Source: Agrobacterium tumefaciens_K (GTDB lineage Bacteria > Pseudomonadota > Alphaproteobacteria > Rhizobiales > Rhizobiaceae). Taken from it: DNA of 64,000 nucleotides. Below are positions 8,457 through 17,337 of the stretch, one piece after another (within the stretch, counting starts at the first letter, position 1; each line of letters begins with the position of its first letter). The translations under genes were made by a program, and so were the position numbers. The notes under the pieces were generated by a model that did no database searches, was not told the DNA's origin, and worked only from the letters and a program-made list of their open reading frames with translations. The DNA is taken from positions 1,116,001 to 1,180,000 of the forward strand of contig NZ_JAOEGC010000002.1 in NCBI RefSeq assembly GCF_031801495.1. The letters run 5' to 3'.

Positions 8457-9059
8457 ATGAGCGAAGCTCTCAACGATCTGGCCGCCTATGTGCAGGAAGC
8501 GCGCGGTTCTCTGGTCGAGTCTCACGCTATTGCATATGGCGAATTGACACTGAACACGACGCCTGAAAACGTCGTTGCGCTGCTGACCTTCCTGCGCGAC
8601 GACGTGCAGTGCGGTTTCGTCAATATCATCGACATTTGCGGTGTGGACTGGCCTCAGCGCGAGAAGCGCTTCGATGTGGTCTATCACCTGCTGTCGCCGC
8701 GCCAGAACCTGCGCGTTCGCGTCAAGCTTCAGGTGGCGGAAGACGAGGGGGTCCCCTCCGCGACGTCCGTTTTTTACGGCGCGGAATGGTTCGAGCGCGA
8801 AGCCTGGGACATGTATGGCATTCCATTCGAGGGCCATTCGGACCTGCGCCGTATTCTCACGGACTACGGCTTTGAAGGCCATCCGTTGCGCAAGGACTTT
8901 CCGGTTACCGGCTTTGTCGAAGTGCGCTACGATGACGTTCTCAAGCGCGTTCTTTATGAACCCGTCGAATTGAAGCAGGAATTCCGTAGCTTCGATTTCC
9001 TTTCCCCATGGGAAGGCACCGACTACGTTCTTCCCGGCGACGAGAAGGCCAAGCAATGA
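8457..9059 (+). CDS. nuoC: NADH-quinone oxidoreductase subunit C
   Basis: The 30-kDa hydrophilic subunit of complex I, 200 residues, which helps form the quinone site with NuoD. It shows the signature EREAWDMYGIPFEGHSDLRRIL and the following LTDYGFEGHPLRKDFP. It is not fused to NuoD, unlike in some gammaproteobacteria. Its stop overlaps the next ATG by 4 nt (ATGA), which couples it to the inserted zinc-protein gene. Confidence 0.97.
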   Translation: MSEALNDLAAYVQEARGSLVESHAIAYGELTLNTTPENVVALLTFLRDDVQCGFVNIIDICGVDWPQREKRFDVVYHLLSPRQNLRVRVKLQVAEDEGVPSATSVFYGAEWFEREAWDMYGIPFEGHSDLRRILTDYGFEGHPLRKDFPVTGFVEVRYDDVLKRVLYEPVELKQEFRSFDFLSPWEGTDYVLPGDEKAKQ

Positions 9060-9484
9060 GCGAAGCTGTCGCAACAGAGCAGGGGCAATGTCTTTGCGGC
9101 GCCGTTCGCTTCACAGCGAAGATCGGTGGCCGTGAATTCGGCGTTTGCCACTGCTCTATGTGCCGTCGCTGGTCCGGCGGAGCGTTCCTTGCTGTAGAAT
9201 GCGCCGAGGTTGCTTTCGAAAACGAGCAGAATTTGGGCGTTTATTCTTCCTCGGAGTGGGGTGAGCGCTGTTTCTGCAAGAATTGCGGCAGCACGCTGAT
9301 GTGGCGTTCAAAAGACGGTAATCATTTTGCCGTATCGCTTCAGGCCTTCGACAACCCTTCCAGTTTCAAGTTTGCGTCACAGATTTTCATCGATGAGAAG
9401 CCCTCGAGCTACTCCTTCGCTGAATCCACGCCAACCATGACCGGCCCCGAATTCATCGCCATGATTACCTCGGCGGAGCACTAA
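9056..9484 (+). CDS. GFA/CENP-V family zinc protein embedded in the nuo operon
   Basis: 142 residues of the GFA (glutathione-dependent formaldehyde-activating-like) family, a zinc-binding beta fold. Predicted zinc ligands are C12 and C14 (GQCLCGAV), C31, C33 and C36 (VCHCSMCRRWSG) and a later CFCKNCGS pair. The ATG at 9056 overlaps the nuoC stop and the gene ends 2 nt before nuoD, so it is fully inside the operon. It is not a complex I subunit in any scheme I know. The real substrate of most family members is unknown, so a formaldehyde role should not be assumed. Confidence 0.85.
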   Translation: MSEAVATEQGQCLCGAVRFTAKIGGREFGVCHCSMCRRWSGGAFLAVECAEVAFENEQNLGVYSSSEWGERCFCKNCGSTLMWRSKDGNHFAVSLQAFDNPSSFKFASQIFIDEKPSSYSFAESTPTMTGPEFIAMITSAEH

Positions 9485-9486
9485 GC

Positions 9487-10677
9487 ATGACAGAGCATAA
9501 CGTCCGCAATTTCACGATCAACTTCGGCCCGGAACACCCTTCCGCGCACGGCGTGTTGCGTCTCGTTCTCGAACTCGATGGTGAAATCGTCGAGCGCGTG
9601 GATCCGCATATCGGCCTGCTGCACCGTGGCACCGAAAAGCTGATCGAAACGAAGACCTATCTCCAGGCAGTCCCGTATTTCGACCGTCTGGACTACGTTG
9701 CGCCGATGAACCAGGAGCATGCCTTCGCGCTAGGCGTTGAAAAGCTGCTCGGTCTAGAAATCCCGATGCGTGGCCAGCTGATCCGCGTTCTCTATTCGGA
9801 GATCGGCCGTATCCTGTCGCACATCATGAACGTGACGACGCAGGCCATGGACGTTGGCGCGATGACGCCGCCGGTCTGGGGCTTCGAAGAACGCGAAAAG
9901 CTGATGGTGTTCTACGAGCGTGCCTGTGGCGCGCGCATGCACTCGGCTTACGTCCGTCCGGGCGGTGTCCATCAGGATCTGCCGCCGGAACTCGTCGACG
10001 ATATCGGCAAGTGGTGCGATCCGTTCCTGACCGTTCTCGACAATATCGAAGGTCTTCTGACCGACAACCGCATCTACAAGCAGCGTAACGTCGATATCGG
10101 CGTGGTGTCGCTGGAAGACGCGTTTGCCTGGGGTTTCACGGGCGTTATGGTGCGCGGTTCGGGCGCTGCCTGGGATCTGCGCCGTGCACAGCCTTATGAG
10201 TGTTATTCCGATCTGGAGTTCGATATTCCTGTCGGCAAGAACGGCGACTGCTACGACCGTTATCTGATCCGCATGCAGGAAATGCGTGAATCGGTGAAGA
10301 TCATGAAGCAGTGCGTCGATCTGCTTTCGGGCAAGCATCGGATCGGTCCCGTGTCGTCTCTGGACGGCAAGGTGGTTCCGCCGAAGCGTGGCGAGATGAA
10401 GCGTTCGATGGAAGCGCTGATCCACCACTTCAAGCTCTACACCGAAGGTTATCACGTTCCGGCTGGTGAAGTGTATGCGGCTGTTGAAGCCCCGAAGGGC
10501 GAATTCGGCGTCTATCTGGTCGCCGACGGCTCCAACAAGCCTTACCGCTGCAAGATCCGCGCTCCGGGTTATGCGCATCTGCAAGCCATGGATTTCCTCT
10601 GCAAGGGACATCAGCTTGCCGACGTGACAGCAGTTCTCGGCTCTCTCGACATCGTGTTCGGGGAGGTCGATCGCTGA
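9487..10677 (+). CDS. nuoD: NADH-quinone oxidoreductase subunit D
   Basis: The 49-kDa subunit of the complex I peripheral arm. It is related to the NiFe-hydrogenase large subunit and forms the quinone cavity with NuoB. The 396 residues include FGPEHPSAHGVLRL near the N terminus, HIGLLHRGTEKLIE and the C-terminal RAPGYAHLQAMDFLCKGHQLADV and DIVFGEVDR. The usual nuo position after nuoC is interrupted only by the GFA gene. Confidence 0.97.
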   Translation: MTEHNVRNFTINFGPEHPSAHGVLRLVLELDGEIVERVDPHIGLLHRGTEKLIETKTYLQAVPYFDRLDYVAPMNQEHAFALGVEKLLGLEIPMRGQLIRVLYSEIGRILSHIMNVTTQAMDVGAMTPPVWGFEEREKLMVFYERACGARMHSAYVRPGGVHQDLPPELVDDIGKWCDPFLTVLDNIEGLLTDNRIYKQRNVDIGVVSLEDAFAWGFTGVMVRGSGAAWDLRRAQPYECYSDLEFDIPVGKNGDCYDRYLIRMQEMRESVKIMKQCVDLLSGKHRIGPVSSLDGKVVPPKRGEMKRSMEALIHHFKLYTEGYHVPAGEVYAAVEAPKGEFGVYLVADGSNKPYRCKIRAPGYAHLQAMDFLCKGHQLADVTAVLGSLDIVFGEVDR

Positions 10678-10937
10678 TGCGTCTGCCGCTGGCCATTCTG
10701 GCTTTTCTTGCCGCGTTTGCCGCGCCTGTTTTCGCCCAGACTGCGGCGGATCAGGGCGTGTCTTCGAGGTCAAGCGGCGGCTCTTCGACCATCAAGCAGC
10801 TTCTGACGTTGGGATATGAGATCAAGGCCTCGGTTCCCAATGGCAGCAAGTTCATTGTGTTCATGCAGAAAGACAAGGCGGCTTACGCCTGCGAGTTCGT
10901 GACGGTCACGACATCGCGGTGTGAGACGTTAAATTGA
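10677..10937 (+). CDS. Small exported protein inside the nuo operon, 86 residues
   Basis: The ATG overlaps the nuoD TGA by one base, and nuoE follows 17 nt later, so it is co-transcribed and translationally coupled. Residues 1-20 are a typical signal peptide (MRLPLAILAFLAAFAAPVFA), with predicted cleavage after AFA before QTAADQG. The mature part of about 65 residues has a Ser/Gly-rich start, then TIKQLLTLGYEIKASVP and a C-terminal half with two cysteines (YACEF, RCETLN) that could form a disulfide. I do not recognise a named family. The location suggests a periplasmic partner of complex I or its assembly, which is inference. Confidence 0.75.
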   Translation: MRLPLAILAFLAAFAAPVFAQTAADQGVSSRSSGGSSTIKQLLTLGYEIKASVPNGSKFIVFMQKDKAAYACEFVTVTTSRCETLN

Positions 10938-10954
10938 AAAAGGCGTGAGGAAGT

Positions 10955-12061
10955 ATGTCCGTTCGTCGACTAGCCGAAGATCAGTTCCAGCCCACGGGTT
11001 TCGCATTTAACGCGGACAATACCGCATGGGCGGAAAAGACGATCAAGAAATATCCGGAAGGACGCCAGCAGTCTGCGGTTATCCCGCTGCTGATGCGTGC
11101 TCAGGAACAGGATGGCTGGGTGACCCGCGCCTGTATCGAGAAAATCGCCGACATGCTGGATATGCCCTATATCCGCGTGCTCGAAGTCGCGACGTTCTAT
11201 ACCCAGTTCCAGCTGAAGCCGATCGGCACGAAGGCGCATATCCAGGTCTGTGGCACCACGCCCTGCATGCTGCGCGGTTCCGAAGCGCTGATGGACGTCT
11301 GCCGCCACAAGATTCACCATGATCCGCTTCACACCAACGAGAGCGGCACGCTGTCGTGGGAAGAAGTCGAATGTCAGGGCGCCTGCGTCAACGCGCCGAT
11401 GGTCATCATCTTCAAGGATGCCTATGAGGATCTGACGCCCGAGCGTCTGGAAGAGATCATCGATGCGTTCGAAGCAGGCAAGGGCGATACCGTCAAGACC
11501 GGCCCGCAGATTGATCGCCACCTTTCGGTTCCTTTCGGTGGCCTCACCACGCTGACCGAAGAGATCAAGCCGGATCGTTCTAATCTGGACAAGCCTGCTG
11601 AAGCTCCTCCTGCTGCTCCGGCGCCTGCGCCGTCCGAAGCTGCGAAGCCGAAGACGACGGCTCCGGAAGCCGATGCCAAGCTGAAGACGCCTGTCACCGC
11701 GCCGAAGGCTGCGGAAGAAAACGTCAAGGCTGCCGAAAAGGAAGCCTCCGGCTCGGCAGAGGCCGCAAAGCCAGCGCTCGACAGCAAGGATCGCCCGGCT
11801 GCTATCGAAAAGCCTGCGACGATCGATGACCTGAAGCTGATCTCCGGCGTTGGCCCGAAGATCGAAGGCACGCTGCATGAACTCGGTATCTTCACCTTCG
11901 CGCAGATCGCCGCGTGGAAGAAGGCCGAATGCGATTGGGTCGATAGCTATTTGAATTTCAAGGGCCGTATCGAGCGTGACGAATGGCTCAAGCAGGCCGA
12001 GGCGCTCGCCAAGGGTGGCGAAGCCGAGTATATCAAGGTCTTCGGCAAGAAGCCGCGGTAA
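10955..12061 (+). CDS. nuoE: NADH-quinone oxidoreductase subunit E with long C-terminal extension
   Basis: The 24-kDa subunit of the NADH-input module, a thioredoxin-like 2Fe-2S protein. The first 200 residues are canonical, with cluster ligands in VCGTTPCML and VECQGACVNAP. The protein has 368 residues, about twice the usual bacterial length. An Ala/Pro/Lys-rich linker spans about residues 205-285, followed by a compact domain from about 288 with a helix-hairpin-helix signature (DDLKLISGVGPKIEGTLHELG) and a lysine-rich end. The extension is in frame and has normal codon use. Confidence 0.95.
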   Translation: MSVRRLAEDQFQPTGFAFNADNTAWAEKTIKKYPEGRQQSAVIPLLMRAQEQDGWVTRACIEKIADMLDMPYIRVLEVATFYTQFQLKPIGTKAHIQVCGTTPCMLRGSEALMDVCRHKIHHDPLHTNESGTLSWEEVECQGACVNAPMVIIFKDAYEDLTPERLEEIIDAFEAGKGDTVKTGPQIDRHLSVPFGGLTTLTEEIKPDRSNLDKPAEAPPAAPAPAPSEAAKPKTTAPEADAKLKTPVTAPKAAEENVKAAEKEASGSAEAAKPALDSKDRPAAIEKPATIDDLKLISGVGPKIEGTLHELGIFTFAQIAAWKKAECDWVDSYLNFKGRIERDEWLKQAEALAKGGEAEYIKVFGKKPR

Positions 12062-12071
12062 GAGGTGAAGT

Positions 12072-13376
12072 ATGTTAAAAGATCAGGATCGCATCTTTAC
12101 CAATCTCTACGGCCTCAAGGACAAGTCCCTGAAGGGCGTTCGTGCACGCGGCCATTGGGACGGCACCAAGCAGATCATCGAAAAGGGTCGTGACTGGATC
12201 ATCAACGAGATGAAAGCATCCGGCCTGCGCGGCCGTGGTGGCGCTGGCTTCCCGACCGGTCTGAAGTGGTCCTTCATGCCGAAGGAAAGCGACGGCCGTC
12301 CGCATTATCTCGTCGTCAACGCCGACGAATCCGAGCCCGGCACGTGCAAGGACCGCGAAATCCTTCGCAACGATCCGCATACGCTGATCGAAGGCTGCGT
12401 GATTGCCGGTTTCGCCATGGGTGCGCACACGGCTTATATCTATGTTCGTGGCGAATACATGCGTGAGCGCGAAGCCCTCCAGGCCGCGATCGACGAATGC
12501 TACGACGCTGGCCTGCTCGGCAAGAACAACAAGAACGGCTGGGATTTCGACGTTTACGTCCATCACGGCGCTGGCGCTTATATCTGCGGTGAAGAAACCG
12601 CGCTGCTCGAAAGCCTTGAAGGCAAGAAGGGCCAGCCACGCCTGAAGCCGCCGTTCCCGGCGAACATGGGCCTTTACGGTTGCCCGACGACGGTCAACAA
12701 CGTCGAGTCCATCGCCGTTGCCCCGACCATCCTGCGTCGCGGCGCTGCCTGGTTCTCGTCCATCGGCCGTCCGAACAACGTCGGCACGAAGCTGTTCATG
12801 GTTTCCGGCCACGTCGAGCGTCCGTGCACGTTCGAAGACGCGCTGGGCCTGTCGTTCCGCGAGCTGATCGAGCGTCACTGCGGTGGTATCCGCGGCGGCT
12901 GGGACAATCTTCTCGGCGTTATCCCCGGCGGCGCATCTTGCCCCATCGTTCGCGGTGAGGACATGAAGGACGCGATCATGGACTTCGACGGCATGCGCGA
13001 AGTCAAGTCGTCCTTCGGTACGGGCGGCATGATCGTCATGGACAAGTCCACCGACGTCATCAAGGCAATTGCCCGTATCGCGGCTTTCTTCAAGCACGAA
13101 AGCTGCGGCCAGTGCACGCCTTGCCGCGAAGGCACGGGCTGGATGTGGCGCGTGCTGGAGCGCATGGTGAAGGGCAACGCGCAGAAGCGCGAAATCGATA
13201 TGCTGTTCGAAGTCACGAAGCAGATCGAAGGCCACACCATCTGCGCTCTCGGCGACGCTGCTGCCTGGCCGGTTCAAGCTCTCATCCGCAATTTCCGTCC
13301 GGAAATCGAAAAGCGGATCGATCAGTACACCTACAGGGCCATGGATGATGGCGCTGTTCTTGAGGCTGCCGAATAA
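12072..13376 (+). CDS. nuoF: NADH-quinone oxidoreductase subunit F
   Basis: The 51-kDa NADH- and FMN-binding subunit, the electron entry point of complex I. The 434 residues carry the glycine-rich FMN/NADH site LRGRGGAGFPTG, the Glu/Asp-rich NADESEPGTCKDRE, GAGAYICGEETAL, and the 4Fe-4S (N3) ligands ESCGQCTPCREG plus TICALGD near the C terminus. The stop codon lies inside an inverted repeat. Confidence 0.98.
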   Translation: MLKDQDRIFTNLYGLKDKSLKGVRARGHWDGTKQIIEKGRDWIINEMKASGLRGRGGAGFPTGLKWSFMPKESDGRPHYLVVNADESEPGTCKDREILRNDPHTLIEGCVIAGFAMGAHTAYIYVRGEYMREREALQAAIDECYDAGLLGKNNKNGWDFDVYVHHGAGAYICGEETALLESLEGKKGQPRLKPPFPANMGLYGCPTTVNNVESIAVAPTILRRGAAWFSSIGRPNNVGTKLFMVSGHVERPCTFEDALGLSFRELIERHCGGIRGGWDNLLGVIPGGASCPIVRGEDMKDAIMDFDGMREVKSSFGTGGMIVMDKSTDVIKAIARIAAFFKHESCGQCTPCREGTGWMWRVLERMVKGNAQKREIDMLFEVTKQIEGHTICALGDAAAWPVQALIRNFRPEIEKRIDQYTYRAMDDGAVLEAAE

Positions 13377-13388
13377 TAATTCGGCAGC
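13365..13388 (+). repeat. Inverted repeat spanning the nuoF stop codon
   Basis: A perfect 9-bp stem, GCTGCCGAA (13365-13373) with TTCGGCAGC (13380-13388), has the loop TAATAA, in which the first TAA is the nuoF stop. No T-run follows, so it is not a classical terminator. A 140-nt non-coding gap then precedes nuoG. It may stabilise or pause the message. Confidence 0.65.
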
Positions 13389-13528
13389 TGGATGCGGCGC
13401 TGGCTCAGACCTTCGCCGAACCATCATGACGCGGCTGGCAGGTCAGTTTGAGTGCTGGACGTGATTAAGGATTTGTTGCGGACTGTGTGGGACACGGGAC
13501 GAACAGGCAACAGGACGTAAGTAGAACC

Positions 13529-15610
13529 ATGGCAAAGCTCAAGGTTGACGGTAAAGAGATCGAGGTTCCGGATCATTTCACGCTGTTGCAGGCGTGTGAG
13601 GAGGCTGGCGCCGAAGTTCCGCGCTTTTGTTTTCACGAGCGCTTGTCGGTCGCGGGTAACTGCCGCATGTGTCTCATCGAGGTGAAGGGCGGACCGCCCA
13701 AGCCTGCTGCATCCTGCGCCATGGGCGTGCGCGATATCCGCGGCGGCCCGAATGGCGAACTGCCGGAAGTTTTCACCAACACGCCGATGGTCAAGAAGGC
13801 CCGCGAAGGCGTGATGGAATTCCTGCTCATCAACCACCCGCTGGATTGCCCGATCTGCGACCAGGGCGGAGAATGCGACCTTCAGGACCAGGCAATGGCC
13901 TTCGGTATCGCCGGTTCGCGGTACGCTGAAAACAAGCGCGCGGTTGAAGACAAGTACATCGGACCGCTCGTCAAGACGGTCATGAACCGCTGCATTCACT
14001 GCACGCGCTGCGTCCGTTTTACGACGGAAGTGGCGGGCATCGCCGAACTCGGCCTGATCGGCCGCGGCGAAGACGCCGAGATCACCACCTATCTCGAGCA
14101 GGCGATGACCTCCGAGCTTCAGGGCAACGTTGTTGACCTTTGCCCGGTTGGCGCGCTGACCTCCAAGCCATTCGCTTTCACGGCACGTCCGTGGGAACTC
14201 AACAAGACCGAAACCATCGACGTCATGGACGCGCTCGGTTCGGCGATCCGTGTCGATACGCGTGGCCGTGAAGTCATGCGCGTCATGCCGCGCGTCAACG
14301 AAGCTATCAACGAAGAGTGGATCTCCGACAAGAGCCGCTTCATCTGGGACGGCCTGAAGACGCAGCGCCTTGACCGTCCTTATGTCCGCAAGGATGGCCG
14401 TCTGCAGCCCGCGACCTGGGGTGAGGCGTTCGGCGCGATCCGTTCGGCCGTCGGCGCAACTTCCGGCAACAAGATCGGCGCGATTGCTGGCGATCTGGCC
14501 TCGGTTGAAGAAATGTTTGCGCTGAAGTCGCTTCTCGCATCGCTCGGCTCGGCCAATGTTGACTGCCGTCAGGACGGTGCAGCGCTTGATCCGTCGCTCG
14601 GCCGCGCCAGCTATCTGTTCAACGCCACCATCGAAGGCATTGAACAGGCCGACGCGCTCCTGATCGTTGGCTCCAACCCACGTTACGAAGCGGCCGTTCT
14701 CAACGCCCGCATTCGCAAGCGCTGGCGTCGCGGCGGCTTCCCTATCGGTGTGATCGGTGAAGGCGGCGAACTGCGCTACGATTACGAATACCTCGGCTCC
14801 GGCGCGGAAACGCTTTCGGATCTGGCAAATGGCTCGCACAGCTTCGTTGACAAGCTGAAGTCCGCCAAGAATCCGCTCATCATCATCGGCCAGGGCGCTC
14901 TGGCGCGCGCTGATGGTGCTGCTGTTCTCAGCGCTGCGGCAAAGCTCGCCGTTTCGGTTGGCGCCGTTACCGAAGAGTGGAACGGTTTCTCCGTTCTTCA
15001 CACGGCAGCTGCCCGGGTTGGTGGTCTGGACATCGGCTTCGTACCGGGTGAGGGCGGTGTTTCCGCCGCTGACATGGTTGCGTCGATGGACGTTCTTTTC
15101 CTGCTTGGCGCAGACGAGATCGACCTGTCGAACAAGGGTGCCAAGTTCACCGTCTACATCGGCAGCCATGGTGATCATGGCGCGATGAACGCTGATGTCA
15201 TCCTGCCTGGTGCGGCCTATACCGAAAAGTCCGGTATCTGGGTCAACACCGAAGGCCGTGTTCAGGTTGGCAACCGTGCTGGTTTCGCTCCCGGCGAAGC
15301 CCGCGAAGACTGGGCAATCCTGCGCGCCCTGTCCGACGTTCTCGGCAAGAAGCTGCCGTTCGATTCTCTGTCGGCGCTGCGTGGCCAGCTTTACGTTGCC
15401 CATCCGCATCTGGCCGAAACCGACGAGATCGTTGCCGGCAACGGCAAGGACCTCGAGGCGCTGGCCGGCAAGGTTGGCACACTCAACAAATCGGCGTTTG
15501 CCTCGCCGGTTAAAGATTTTTATTTGACGAACCCGATTGCGCGCGCCTCCGCTGTCATGGCCGAGTGCTCCGCATTGGCCCGCAACAATTTCAAGGCTGC
15601 GGCAGAGTAA
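13529..15610 (+). CDS. nuoG: NADH-quinone oxidoreductase subunit G
   Basis: The 75-kDa iron-sulfur subunit, 693 residues from the ATG at 13529 (an in-frame ATG at 13487 adds an unlikely non-conserved leader). Ligands in order: 2Fe-2S in PRFCFHERLSVAGNCRMCLIE, the His-ligated 4Fe-4S in HPLDCPICDQGGECDLQDQ, and the 4Fe-4S in NRCIHCTRCVRF plus DLCPVGALTSKP. The C-terminal half is a molybdopterin-oxidoreductase-like fold without cofactor function. It is separated from nuoF by 152 nt, the longest gap in the first half of the operon. Confidence 0.97.
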   Translation: MAKLKVDGKEIEVPDHFTLLQACEEAGAEVPRFCFHERLSVAGNCRMCLIEVKGGPPKPAASCAMGVRDIRGGPNGELPEVFTNTPMVKKAREGVMEFLLINHPLDCPICDQGGECDLQDQAMAFGIAGSRYAENKRAVEDKYIGPLVKTVMNRCIHCTRCVRFTTEVAGIAELGLIGRGEDAEITTYLEQAMTSELQGNVVDLCPVGALTSKPFAFTARPWELNKTETIDVMDALGSAIRVDTRGREVMRVMPRVNEAINEEWISDKSRFIWDGLKTQRLDRPYVRKDGRLQPATWGEAFGAIRSAVGATSGNKIGAIAGDLASVEEMFALKSLLASLGSANVDCRQDGAALDPSLGRASYLFNATIEGIEQADALLIVGSNPRYEAAVLNARIRKRWRRGGFPIGVIGEGGELRYDYEYLGSGAETLSDLANGSHSFVDKLKSAKNPLIIIGQGALARADGAAVLSAAAKLAVSVGAVTEEWNGFSVLHTAAARVGGLDIGFVPGEGGVSAADMVASMDVLFLLGADEIDLSNKGAKFTVYIGSHGDHGAMNADVILPGAAYTEKSGIWVNTEGRVQVGNRAGFAPGEAREDWAILRALSDVLGKKLPFDSLSALRGQLYVAHPHLAETDEIVAGNGKDLEALAGKVGTLNKSAFASPVKDFYLTNPIARASAVMAECSALARNNFKAAAE

Positions 15611-15622
15611 GGGTAGGGGATT

Positions 15623-16669
15623 ATGGATTCGTTTTTCTGGAGCTACGTCTGGCCCGCGCTGATTATGGTCGGCCAGTCCCTGCTGCTTCTCGTGTGTTTG
15701 CTGGTGTCCATCGCCTTCCTGCTGCTGGCCGACCGTAAGGTCTGGGCCGCCGTACAGCTGCGCCGTGGCCCGAACGTCGTTGGCCCGTTTGGTCTGTTCC
15801 AGTCGTTCGCCGACCTTTTGAAGTTCATTCTCAAGGAGCCGGTTATTCCGGCTGGTGCCAACAAGGCCGTGTTCCTGCTGGCTCCGCTGGTTGCCGTGAC
15901 GCTTGCGCTCGCCACCTACGCGGTCATTCCGTTCAATGAAGGCTGGGTCGTCGCCAACATCAACGTCGGCATTCTCTATATTTTCGCGATCTCGTCGCTC
16001 GAAGTATACGGCATCATCATGGGCGGCTGGGCTTCGAACTCGAAGTATCCGTTCCTCGGTGCGCTTCGTTCGGCGGCGCAGATGGTGTCTTACGAAGTGT
16101 CCATCGGTCTGGTGATCGTGACCGTTCTGCTATGCGTTGGTTCGCTGAACCTCACGGACATCGTTCTGGCCCAGAAGACCGGCCTTGGCACCATGCTCGG
16201 CCTGCCTGCCTCGTTCCTAGATTGGCACTGGCTGTCGCTGTTCCCGATGTTCATCGTGTTCTTCATTTCCGGCCTTGCCGAAACCAACCGTCCGCCTTTC
16301 GACCTTCCGGAAGCGGAATCGGAACTGGTTGCCGGTCACATGGTCGAATATGGCTCCACGCCGTACATGATGTTCATGCTTGGCGAATATGCTGCCATCG
16401 TTCTGATCTGCTGCCTGACGACGATCCTGTTCATGGGTGGCTGGCTGCCGATCGTGGACGTATGGTTCCTGAACTGGGTTCCGGGTATCGTCTGGTTCGC
16501 GCTCAAGGGCTGCATGGTCTTCTTCATGATCGCTCTGACGAAGGCTTTCGTTCCCCGTTACCGCTATGACCAGCTCATGCGCCTTGGCTGGAAGGTGTTC
16601 CTGCCGCTGTCGCTCGCCATGGTCGTTATTGTTGCATTCGTACTGAAGCTGACGGGGTGGGCAGGTTGA
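15623..16669 (+). CDS. nuoH: NADH-quinone oxidoreductase subunit H
   Basis: Membrane subunit that forms the quinone-entry chamber between the two arms. The 348 residues have about eight or nine hydrophobic helices. Family motifs are ADRKVWAAVQLRRGPNVVGPFG followed by LQSFADLLKF, and the acidic loop AETNRPPFDLPEAESELVAG. The start ATG is preceded by GGGTAGGGG. Confidence 0.97.
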   Translation: MDSFFWSYVWPALIMVGQSLLLLVCLLVSIAFLLLADRKVWAAVQLRRGPNVVGPFGLFQSFADLLKFILKEPVIPAGANKAVFLLAPLVAVTLALATYAVIPFNEGWVVANINVGILYIFAISSLEVYGIIMGGWASNSKYPFLGALRSAAQMVSYEVSIGLVIVTVLLCVGSLNLTDIVLAQKTGLGTMLGLPASFLDWHWLSLFPMFIVFFISGLAETNRPPFDLPEAESELVAGHMVEYGSTPYMMFMLGEYAAIVLICCLTTILFMGGWLPIVDVWFLNWVPGIVWFALKGCMVFFMIALTKAFVPRYRYDQLMRLGWKVFLPLSLAMVVIVAFVLKLTGWAG

Positions 16670-16705
16670 TGCCTGAACTCCTCGCTCAAAGATCTGGAGA
16701 CTGAG

Positions 16706-17197
16706 ATGGCAAGCCTCTCCCAAGCCGTCAATTCACTGTTCCTCAAGGAGTTCGTTGGCGCGATCTTCCTGACGATGCGCCACTTCTTCAAGCAGAAGGC
16801 GACAGTGAACTACCCGTTTGAAAAGGGTCCGGTTTCTCCGCGTTTCCGTGGGGAGCACGCTCTGCGCCGTTATCCGAACGGGGAAGAACGCTGCATCGCC
16901 TGCAAGCTGTGTGAAGCGATCTGTCCTGCTCAGGCCATCACCATCGAAGCTGGCCCGCGCCGCAATGACGGCACCCGTCGTACGGTGCGTTACGACATCG
17001 ACATGGTGAAGTGCATCTATTGCGGATTCTGCCAGGAAGCATGCCCGGTCGACGCGATCGTGGAAGGTCCGAACTTCGAGTTTGCGACAGAAACCCGCGA
17101 GGAGCTCTATTTCGACAAGCAGAAGCTTCTCGACAATGGCGACCGTTGGGAGCGTGAAATCGCGCGCAACCTCGCGCTGGATGCGCCTTATCGCTAA
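16706..17197 (+). CDS. nuoI: NADH-quinone oxidoreductase subunit I
   Basis: Two-cluster ferredoxin-type subunit of the peripheral arm (N6a, N6b). The 163 residues carry two CxxCxxCxxxCP motifs, CIACKLCEAICP and CIYCGFCQEACP, plus an N-terminal amphipathic segment that docks to NuoH. A 140-nt gap follows before nuoJ. It has a weak CCTG/CAGG pairing but no clear terminator. Confidence 0.97.
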   Translation: MASLSQAVNSLFLKEFVGAIFLTMRHFFKQKATVNYPFEKGPVSPRFRGEHALRRYPNGEERCIACKLCEAICPAQAITIEAGPRRNDGTRRTVRYDIDMVKCIYCGFCQEACPVDAIVEGPNFEFATETREELYFDKQKLLDNGDRWEREIARNLALDAPYR

Positions 17198-17337
17198 GGT
17201 GCAACCGTGTTCGGCGGAGCTTGCGCTTCGGTGAACGATGAAAGAGTAAATGCCTGTCAGGTTTTACCGGCAGGGATAAACGGGTGAGGGGACGACAAGG
17301 GTCTTCTCTGCCCGGATGAGGACGAGAAGGCACCAAC

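Noticed and set aside
13424..15409. 661-codon reverse open frame opposite nuoG
   Set aside because: GC-rich antisense shadow. nuoG on the forward strand has all iron-sulfur motifs.
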